From contig CAKSKO010000089.1 of assembly GCA_934465125.1 (NCBI GenBank), positions 1 through 5,632 of the forward strand: 5,632 bases of DNA, read 5' to 3'. Positions 1 to 5,632 of the stretch are shown here, in pieces (position 1 is the first letter of the stretch; each line of letters starts with the position of its first letter). The notes beneath the pieces were generated by a model, which saw nothing but the letters and a program-made list of their open reading frames with translations, ran no database searches and had not been told where the DNA came from. Source of the stretch: an uncultured Eubacteriales bacterium (GTDB lineage Bacteria; Bacillota; Clostridia; Oscillospirales; Acutalibacteraceae). A program made the position numbers and the translations under genes.

Positions 1-20
1 AGACAGCTATACGGAAAATC

Positions 21-27
21 AAAGGAG
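21..27 (+). promoter_or_regulatory. Ribosome binding site of fakA, supports the TTG start at 36
   Basis: AAAGGAG is a good Shine-Dalgarno match. It ends 8 bases before the TTG codon at 36-38, which is ideal spacing. It overlaps the in-frame GTG at 27, so that GTG cannot be the start served by this site. This decides the start in favour of TTG at 36. Confidence 0.75.
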
Positions 28-35
28 TGCTCATT

Positions 36-1688
36 TTGATTAATGGAACATGTTTGCAAAACGCGATTTTATCGGGAGCAAATCATATTGCCAATCACAA
101 AACTTTTGTTGACGAACTGAATATCTTCCCCGTCCCTGACGGTGATACAGGCACCAACATGTCAATGACTATGTCTGCTGCTGTAACAGAACTAGGCAAA
201 GCAAATAGCGAAGCGATCGGAGAAATCGCTGCTTTGGCCGCTTCTTCTCTGCTTCGTGGTGCGCGCGGAAACTCTGGAGTAATATTATCGCTATTATTCC
301 GGGGATTCGCAAAAGGCCTTTCAGGGCTTAATACCGCAGACGGTGCTAATTTAGCTGCGGCCCTTGGAATCGGTGTTGATGCAGCATATGGTGCTGTGAT
401 GAAACCGACAGAGGGCACCATTTTAACAGTTGCCCGAGTAGCATTTGAAAAAGGAAAAGCTGCTGCCCTAATTGACAAAGATCCGGTGTATGTCTGGGAT
501 GAAATCTGTAAAGGAGCAGAGGAAGCGCTTCAAACTACTCCTGAATTGCTTCCTGTTTTGAAAAAAGCTGGGGTCGTAGACGCCGGCGGAAAAGGATTGT
601 GTTTAATTTTTGAAGGAATGATGTCTGTATTCAGAGATGGTGCTGTCATTGAAAATGACGGTGAAAACAAGCAGGCGGTCTCTTCTCAGGCCGATATTTT
701 CCGAAACGCCGCTGCCGAATTTGATCAAGATATCAATTTTACGTATTGCACCGAATTTATCATAGGGCGCGATACAACAGTCGAAGAAAAGCCTGCCGAG
801 TTGCGCGCGTTTCTTGAAACAATCGGAGATTGCGTTGTCGTGGTTGATGATGATGAAATTATTAAAGTCCATGTCCATACAGAAAATCCAGGAGAAGCTC
901 TCCAAAAGGCTTTGACCTTCGGGCAACTTTTAACAGTTAAAATTGAAAACATGAAGGAACAACACCGGTTAGCAGTAGAAGCTAACGCAAGCAGAAAGCA
1001 AGTGTTAGCTCCGGTGGAACCAACGGATGAAATTGGATTTGTGGCTGTTGCTGCAGGAGATGGGTTAAAAACACTATTTACTGATTTGGGATGCACTCAT
1101 GTTGTCAGCGGTGGACAAACAATGAATCCTAGCACAGAAGATTTACTTGAAGCAGTTCTTGCAACCCCTGCAAAGGTGGTTTATATCCTGCCAAACAATA
1201 AAAATATCATCTTAGCAGCGGAACAAACAATACCTCTTGCAACAGATCGCAGAGTTGTTGTTCTTCCGACGCGTACGATTCCACAGGGTTTGACCGCCAT
1301 GCTCTCTTATGACCCTGATTTATCTATTGATGAAGCCCATCAAATTATGATGGAAGCCGCAGCAAAAGTAAAGACAGGCTCTGTTACCTTTGCAGCCCGT
1401 GATTCAGAGTACGGTGGGTTTAAGATCAAACAAGGAGATATTTTAGGGCTTGATAACGGAAAATTGGCACTCATTGAAAAAGATCCCGTGAAAGCGATCA
1501 CAAAGCTTACCCGCTCGATGACACATCGCGATACCTCTTTTATTACCTTGATCTACGGTGCGGACGTCACCGAAGAGGAAGCGGAAGCGGCACGTAAATA
1601 TATCCATTCTAAGGTTGGTTCGCATGTTGATATCACTGTTGTAAACGGTGGGCAACCTGTTTACTATTTCCTCGTATCGATCGAATAA
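36..1688 (+). CDS. fakA: Fatty acid kinase catalytic subunit FakA (DAK2/DegV-like, YloV family)
   Basis: ATP-dependent cytoplasmic kinase. With a fatty-acid-carrying FakB protein it makes acyl-phosphate, which the PlsX/PlsY route uses for phospholipid synthesis (family knowledge). The product is 550 residues from TTG 36, the usual length for the family. An N-terminal DAK2/DhaL domain covers about residues 5-200. It has the Mg-ATP motif PVPDGDTGTN (D35, D37, N41), then GARGNSGVILS near 75-85 and DAGGKG at 182-187. The middle domain has Cys238 and the HVH pair His279/His281, matching the zinc ligands known from Staphylococcus aureus FakA. The C-terminal DegV-like region contains SGGQTMNPST near 358-367 and ends in the conserved NGGQPVYYF stretch. 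The TTG start is chosen for its Shine-Dalgarno and because MINGTCLQNAIL aligns with typical N-termini; GTG at 27 would add three residues. Frame 3 has no stop upstream within the window, but an extension is unlikely. recG follows closely, probably in the same operon. No FakB gene is present here. No key residue appears to be missing. Confidence 0.95.
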   Translation: MINGTCLQNAILSGANHIANHKTFVDELNIFPVPDGDTGTNMSMTMSAAVTELGKANSEAIGEIAALAASSLLRGARGNSGVILSLLFRGFAKGLSGLNTADGANLAAALGIGVDAAYGAVMKPTEGTILTVARVAFEKGKAAALIDKDPVYVWDEICKGAEEALQTTPELLPVLKKAGVVDAGGKGLCLIFEGMMSVFRDGAVIENDGENKQAVSSQADIFRNAAAEFDQDINFTYCTEFIIGRDTTVEEKPAELRAFLETIGDCVVVVDDDEIIKVHVHTENPGEALQKALTFGQLLTVKIENMKEQHRLAVEANASRKQVLAPVEPTDEIGFVAVAAGDGLKTLFTDLGCTHVVSGGQTMNPSTEDLLEAVLATPAKVVYILPNNKNIILAAEQTIPLATDRRVVVLPTRTIPQGLTAMLSYDPDLSIDEAHQIMMEAAAKVKTGSVTFAARDSEYGGFKIKQGDILGLDNGKLALIEKDPVKAITKLTRSMTHRDTSFITLIYGADVTEEEAEAARKYIHSKVGSHVDITVVNGGQPVYYFLVSIE

Positions 1689-1691
1689 TTT

Positions 1692-1709
1692 GGGGAGGTG
1701 CGCCTCCTG
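1692..1709 (+). promoter_or_regulatory. Strong recG Shine-Dalgarno within a small hairpin
   Basis: GGGGAGGTG (1692-1700) lies 3 bases after the fakA stop codon and is a near-perfect match to the 16S rRNA tail. GGAGG at 1694-1698 can pair with CCTCC at 1703-1707 around the 4-base loop TGCG, giving a 5 bp all-GC-type stem with one A-T pair. From GGAGG to ATG 1710 there are 11 bases, slightly long. GTG at 1698 overlaps the site itself and so is not a plausible start for it. The pairing is seen in the sequence; its effect on translation is inferred. Confidence 0.65.
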
Positions 1710-3755
1710 ATGGCATCTTTATTTCAAAAAGATATTAGATATTTAAAAGGCGTCGGCAATAAACGCGTGGAGCTTTTCTCAAAGCTTCACGTGTCTACTG
1801 TTGGCGCTTTACTTTTATTTTACCCTAGAACATATGAAGACTGGAGTGCCCCATTGCCTATTGCTTCTGCTCCAATTAATGAACCCTGCTGCATTAAAGC
1901 GACTGTCGTTTCGGGTGTTTCAAAAAGCAGGATCAAACAGAACATGACACTTTATAAGCTGAAAGTAACAGATGGGTTTACGGTGCTCCCCATCACTTTT
2001 TTTAATAATCCGTATGTTGCTGATAAATTAATAGAAGGAAAAGAATTTTTGTTCTTTGGCCGTATCTCCTACCACCAATCAAAACGAGAGATGCTTTCTC
2101 CGCAATTCGAAGATCCTTCTTCTAATATGGGATTTCATCCGGTCTACAAGCAAACGAGCGGATTGACTTCGAGACAGATTGCGTCTTGTGTAAAAAATGC
2201 GATTGCACTCCTTCCAGAGCAAGTTAATGATCCAATTCCAAAAGAAATTCGCCAGAAGTATCAACTTTGCTCTTTGCGGTTTGCTATCGAAAACATTCAT
2301 TTTCCTGCAAACGAAAGGGCTTTAAAAGAAGCAAAAAAGCGCCTAAGCTTTGAAGAACTTCTAATGCTGCAGTTGGGCCTTTCTCTTTTGAGAAAAAAAA
2401 GGCATGTCCAAAATGGGACTCGTTTAAAAACTGCCCAGATGGATTCTTTTTATCAGCTTCTCCCCTTCTCTCCTACCGATGCGCAAATACGTACAATCAA
2501 AGAATGTCTACACGATATGAAAGAGGGTACTTCCCCAATGTGTCGGCTTGTACAAGGAGATGTGGGATCTGGTAAAACAGCCGTTGCAGCGGCTGTTTGT
2601 TATGCTGCCATTAAAAATCAGATGCAGGTCGCTTTTATGGCGCCGACTGAAATACTCGCAGAACAGCATTATAACTGGTTTAAAAAACTCTTTGCTGAAA
2701 CAGGGATCAATATCGCTCTTTTAACAGGCTCGACTCGTGCTCCCGAGAAAAAAAAGATTAAATCTGCACTTACAGACGGTGCAATCGACCTAATTATTGG
2801 AACGCACGCACTCTTATCCGATGACGTTTCTTTCCTGAATCTAGGTTTAGTTATTACCGATGAGCAGCATCGATTTGGCGTATCGCAGCGCGCGGCGCTC
2901 TCCTGCAAGGGACAGAATCCGCATCTTTTGGTGATGTCCGCGACGCCTATCCCCAGGACCCTCGCGCTAATCATCTATGGTGATTTGGACCTTTCCGTTC
3001 TCGATGAACGCCCTCCTGGCAGACAAAAAATCGATACCTTTGCAATCGACACAAAAAAGCGTCAAAGAATGTTTGGTTTTCTAAAAAAACTTATCAAAGA
3101 AGGTCGACAGGGATATATTGTCTGTCCTCTTGTGGAAGAAAATGAAAATAGCCTGGTATCTGCTGAGGAATATTATAAAAAAATCAAAGCAGAAGAATTT
3201 AAACAATTTCATGTTGGGATGATTCATGGAAAGATGTCTGCTTCTAAAAAAGAAATCATTATGAATTCCTTCTCTAAAGGAGAAATCGATTTACTGATTT
3301 CTACCACTGTAATCGAAGTAGGAGTCGACGTCCCAAACGCTGCATTTATGGTCATTGAAAATGCGGAACGTTTTGGTCTTTCGCAGCTTCACCAGCTTAG
3401 AGGACGGGTCGGACGTGGATCTTTTAAATCCTTCTGCATTCTTGTTTCCGACGCACAAAATGAAGAAGCATTGCGGCGGTTACAGATCATGACAGAAACC
3501 AACGACGGATTTCGGATCGCGGACAAAGATTTAAAGCTCCGCGGACCAGGCGACTTTTTCGGTAGCCGGCAGCATGGACTTCCCGACCTAAAAATTGCCG
3601 ATATGATCACAGATATGGCGCTGCTTTTGCAAGCACAAGAAGCCGCAAAACAAATTTTATCTGAAGATTCAGATCTTAGTTTTTCCAATCATCGCGGCCT
3701 TCTCTTCGGTATAAAACGCTTATTTCAAAGAGTTGGAGAAACTCGGTTAAATTAA
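1710..3755 (+). CDS. recG: ATP-dependent DNA helicase RecG
   Basis: Superfamily 2 double-stranded DNA translocase that regresses stalled replication forks and branch-migrates Holliday junctions and R- or D-loops (family knowledge). The product is 681 residues from ATG 1710, full length for RecG. The N-terminal part carries the LKGVG motif near residues 13-16 and FYPRTYED near 37-44, then the OB-fold wedge domain at about 55-150 that splits branched DNA. Helicase motifs are all present: GDVGSGKT (motif I, 283-290), APTEILAEQH (Ia), GTHAL (Ib), DEQH (motif II, 384-387) followed by RFG, SATPIPRT (III), the HGKMS region (IV), TTVIEVGVDVP (V) and QLRGRVGRG (VI, 562-570). The C-terminal block DLKLRGPGDFFGSRQHG (607-623) is the RecG-specific segment leading into the TRG region. 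ATG 1710 is chosen over GTG 1698 because the GTG lies inside the Shine-Dalgarno and MASLFQKDIRYLKGVG resembles family N-termini. The start is 21 bases after the fakA stop, so co-transcription is likely. The gene ends at a hairpin terminator. Confidence 0.96.
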   Translation: MASLFQKDIRYLKGVGNKRVELFSKLHVSTVGALLLFYPRTYEDWSAPLPIASAPINEPCCIKATVVSGVSKSRIKQNMTLYKLKVTDGFTVLPITFFNNPYVADKLIEGKEFLFFGRISYHQSKREMLSPQFEDPSSNMGFHPVYKQTSGLTSRQIASCVKNAIALLPEQVNDPIPKEIRQKYQLCSLRFAIENIHFPANERALKEAKKRLSFEELLMLQLGLSLLRKKRHVQNGTRLKTAQMDSFYQLLPFSPTDAQIRTIKECLHDMKEGTSPMCRLVQGDVGSGKTAVAAAVCYAAIKNQMQVAFMAPTEILAEQHYNWFKKLFAETGINIALLTGSTRAPEKKKIKSALTDGAIDLIIGTHALLSDDVSFLNLGLVITDEQHRFGVSQRAALSCKGQNPHLLVMSATPIPRTLALIIYGDLDLSVLDERPPGRQKIDTFAIDTKKRQRMFGFLKKLIKEGRQGYIVCPLVEENENSLVSAEEYYKKIKAEEFKQFHVGMIHGKMSASKKEIIMNSFSKGEIDLLISTTVIEVGVDVPNAAFMVIENAERFGLSQLHQLRGRVGRGSFKSFCILVSDAQNEEALRRLQIMTETNDGFRIADKDLKLRGPGDFFGSRQHGLPDLKIADMITDMALLLQAQEAAKQILSEDSDLSFSNHRGLLFGIKRLFQRVGETRLN

Positions 3756-3776
3756 CAGTATTTTGCTTTATCTATA

Positions 3777-3818
3777 AAAGAACAGATAGGAGAATTTCGT
3801 TTCTTCTATCTGTTCTTT
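3777..3818. terminator. Probable bidirectional terminator between convergent recG and sbcC
   Basis: An 18-base arm at 3777-3794 pairs with 3801-3818 around the loop TTTCGT (3795-3800). Seventeen pairs are Watson-Crick and one is a G-T wobble in the plus-strand transcript; in the minus-strand transcript that position is an A-C mismatch. The plus-strand 3' arm ends TTCTTT but is followed by CATG, so its U-tract is short. In the minus direction the stem ends in TTCTTTTAT, a better U-rich tail. It sits 21 bases after the recG stop and 70 bases past the sbcC stop, as expected for a shared terminator. No promoter or gene was recognised in the rest of the 133-base gap. Confidence 0.8.
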
Positions 3819-3888
3819 CATGAAAACAATATATAAATCTGAATGAATGATATGACGTTGTCTAAATCCAACTTCGATACGATCCGTA

Positions 3889-5632
3889 CTAGCCTTTTAT
3901 CATTACATTTTGGTACCCATCCTCTGATTGATAAACTATCAGCTTCGCAGCAATCCGACTTTTTAACTCACTGACATGGGAAATAACTCCAACCGTCCTA
4001 CCCATTTTCTGAATTTGTTTCAATGCTTTTATCGCAGTATCGAGTGTTTCCTCATCAAGCGAGCCAAATCCTTCATCAATAAAAATAGAATCCAAACGCA
4101 CTCCCCCAGCGTAGCTTTGAACAACATCCGATAAACCGAATGCCAGGGACAACGACGCTAAAAACAGCTCTCCTCCAGACAACGTGTCGATCGTTCGTAC
4201 TCCTCCAAAATACGCATCAAACACCTCGATCTCCAGTCCTCGAAATCCTCTGCCTATTCCACCTTCTTTTACCCGACTTAAACTATAGCGGTTACAGCTG
4301 AATTGCGAGAAATAAAGGTTTGCTGCACTTAAAATATCATCAAACATGATAGAAAGTACAAACATCTTAATCGGCATTTTTCCTGCATTATTGCCTTGAA
4401 GTAAAAGGGATACTCTGGCAAATTTTGAGTACTCTGCTTCTAGCTGGTCACTCTTTTTCTGCAGCTCTTTTAATAACGCTTCTGTTTTTTGAATCAATTG
4501 TATCTGCTGCTTAATACTTCCAACTTTTTCTGAAAGATCCTTACTTTTATCGGTCAATCGTTTACATTCCGACTCGTAAAAACTTACCTCCAATGATTCC
4601 AAGCATACCTTCGAACTCTCTTGTTGATATTCATTTTTTTGCCGCAACAGTTCTTGTTGAATTCTTTCTTCATTCGCTTTTGCCACCATAAGTTCCGTTT
4701 TTAATGCTGCACTGCAGGTTTCAATTTCATCTATCTTTGTTTGAACATCATTTAACTTCAGCCGATAACTTTTAATCGTTTGATTAACTTTCCCACATGC
4801 TTCTCGTTCCATTGGCAGTTCATCGAAAACAATTTGCTCTTTTGCTTTGATCATCTCAAGTTTTTGAACAATTTTCTGCTCCTTTTTTTCTATCTGTTCA
4901 ATTTGTTCTATCAAATCTTTTTGTTCTTGTTTTCTTTCCCTAAGTCGTTTTCTCGCCTGCGGTAGCAAAGACTGCGCTTTTTGCGCTTCCTCCAACTGTT
5001 GTTTTAACTTTTCAGATCTAATTTGAAGGGTTTTACGATCGGTACAAAATTGGTCACAGATTGCTATTTGTTTTTGATATTCGTTCTGATCATTTTTCAG
5101 CTTCGCAAATGCCACAGTCATATTGGAATGAATTTCTTGTAAAGTCTCTTCCTCTTTTTGAATAGACCTTCTTAGAAGCTCAATCTGTTTTTCAGCAGGA
5201 ATATCACTCTGTTTTAGCATTCCCTTGGCAGGATTCGGATGCACTTTTGACCCACAAACAGGACAAGGCTCTCCCTCTTTTAAGCGGGCTGCAAGCGTAA
5301 GTGTAATATTCTCCCCAAATAAACGCTCTGCATAATATAATTGAGCCTTTAACGCCTCTTGTTTCACACTTTGCTTCTCATACTCTGCTTTCAATTCGTC
5401 GTATACGCCCTGTTGCTTCTTACATTCCTTTTTGCTCGCTTCCATTGCAACATACGCTTGTTCCATTGTTTGCAATGTTTCTTTTTCTACAAACAAAGAA
5501 GGAAGAAATTCAACCGTTTCGATAATATCTTGGATGTAGCTTTCTCCTTTTTCAATGTTTTCGTTTAAACTTTGTATTCTTTTTTTTAATGTGTCCTTTT
5601 TTTTCTGTTCTTTATGGTGTTCACCGATAAGT
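3889..5632 (-). CDS. sbcC: Nuclease SbcCD subunit C (SbcC/Rad50 family), C-terminal part; cut by window edge
   Basis: SbcC is the SMC-like ATPase that controls the SbcD nuclease in cleaving DNA hairpins, palindromes and protein-blocked ends (family knowledge). The visible part is 580 residues, ending in MIKG and a TAG stop at 3889-3891. The frame is open from TTG 5494-5496 up to base 5632, adding about 45 lysine/glutamate-rich residues, so that TTG is internal and the true start lies beyond the window. In visible numbering: a coiled-coil arm at about 1-115, the zinc hook CPVCGS with Cys123 and Cys126 (bases 5254-5265) followed by the usual HPNPAKG, a return coiled coil at about 140-400, then the C-terminal ATPase lobe. 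The lobe has the ABC signature LSGGE at 484-488, Walker B IFIDEGFG with D519/E520, the D-loop SLDEE and the switch histidine in VISHV. The return arm of about 260 residues implies a full protein of roughly 1,000 residues, normal for the family. The Walker A half, and probably sbcD, would lie to the right. The gene is convergent with recG. Confidence 0.95.
   Translation of the reverse strand, partial: LIGEHHKEQKKKDTLKKRIQSLNENIEKGESYIQDIIETVEFLPSLFVEKETLQTMEQAYVAMEASKKECKKQQGVYDELKAEYEKQSVKQEALKAQLYYAERLFGENITLTLAARLKEGEPCPVCGSKVHPNPAKGMLKQSDIPAEKQIELLRRSIQKEEETLQEIHSNMTVAFAKLKNDQNEYQKQIAICDQFCTDRKTLQIRSEKLKQQLEEAQKAQSLLPQARKRLRERKQEQKDLIEQIEQIEKKEQKIVQKLEMIKAKEQIVFDELPMEREACGKVNQTIKSYRLKLNDVQTKIDEIETCSAALKTELMVAKANEERIQQELLRQKNEYQQESSKVCLESLEVSFYESECKRLTDKSKDLSEKVGSIKQQIQLIQKTEALLKELQKKSDQLEAEYSKFARVSLLLQGNNAGKMPIKMFVLSIMFDDILSAANLYFSQFSCNRYSLSRVKEGGIGRGFRGLEIEVFDAYFGGVRTIDTLSGGELFLASLSLAFGLSDVVQSYAGGVRLDSIFIDEGFGSLDEETLDTAIKALKQIQKMGRTVGVISHVSELKSRIAAKLIVYQSEDGYQNVMIKG

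Noticed and set aside
27..29. GTG as the fakA start
   Set aside because: It overlaps the Shine-Dalgarno AAAGGAG. The TTG at 36 has 8-base spacing and gives a family-like N-terminus.
95..1096. Antisense open frames within fakA (95-478, 603-926, 725-1096)
   Set aside because: They lie wholly opposite a gene with clear conserved motifs, overlap one another, and show no recognisable domain. They are treated as shadows.
1698..1700. GTG as the recG start
   Set aside because: It is part of the Shine-Dalgarno GGGGAGGTG, leaving no upstream ribosome site for itself. ATG at 1710 fits the family N-terminus.
2079..3688. Antisense open frames within recG (2079-2300, 2669-2974, 3389-3688)
   Set aside because: They are opposite conserved helicase motifs, with biased compositions expected from reverse reading and no recognisable family.
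3819..3888. Possible small gene or RNA in the rest of the recG-sbcC gap
   Set aside because: Only about 70 bases, with no start plus ribosome site, no second stable hairpin and no recognised promoter.
5494..5496. TTG as the start codon of the minus-strand sbcC gene
   Set aside because: The same frame continues without a stop to the window edge with coiled-coil-like residues, and SbcC needs an N-terminal ATPase half. This TTG is an internal leucine codon.
4780..5568. Plus-strand Phe/Leu-rich open frames at 4780-4965 and 5359-5568 that look like small membrane proteins
   Set aside because: Their hydrophobic look comes from reading the complement of the Lys/Glu/Gln-rich sbcC coiled coil (AAA and GAA codons become TTT and TTC). 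No convincing gene context.
1..5632. Mobile element, CRISPR array, or novel defence-type system
   Set aside because: No direct-repeat arrays, terminal inverted repeats, transposase or integrase motifs, or unknown gene clusters were seen. All substantial coding sequence belongs to three well-known housekeeping families. SbcC is a standard repair protein here, not part of a visible defence cassette.

Overview
The window looks like an ordinary chromosomal stretch of a low-to-moderate GC Bacillota, most likely a Clostridia member close to the Oscillospiraceae/Ruminococcaceae. The evidence is strong purine-rich Shine-Dalgarno sequences, a probable TTG start, and fakA directly followed by recG, an order seen in this phylum. 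The taxonomic placement is inferred from gene order and sequence style; no search was run.

Layout: (1) Positions 1-43 hold at most the last codons of an unidentified upstream gene, plus the ribosome binding site of the first gene. (2) Positions 36-1688 (+) encode a complete FakA-type fatty acid kinase (DAK2/DhaL kinase domain, Zn-binding middle domain, DegV-like C-terminal domain). (3) Positions 1710-3755 (+) encode a complete RecG branched-DNA helicase with all superfamily 2 motifs intact. Its strong Shine-Dalgarno lies only a few bases after the fakA stop, so the two genes are probably one transcription unit. The Shine-Dalgarno also sits in a short GC-rich hairpin that may couple recG translation to fakA. 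(4) Positions 3756-3888 are intergenic and carry a long perfect-but-for-one-wobble hairpin that probably serves as a shared terminator for two convergent genes. (5) Positions 3889-5632 (-) encode the C-terminal 580 residues of SbcC (zinc hook, second coiled-coil arm, ABC signature, Walker B). The reading frame stays open to the right edge, so the N-terminal ATPase half, and probably sbcD, lie outside the window.

Functionally, FakA feeds exogenous fatty acids into phospholipid synthesis. RecG remodels stalled forks and Holliday junctions. SbcC, with its partner SbcD, cleaves DNA hairpins and blocked ends. RecG and SbcC both act on branched or structured DNA, but they are on opposite strands and are not co-transcribed. 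I see no mobile element, CRISPR array, RNA gene, or sign of a new system. The findings are small regulatory and annotation points.
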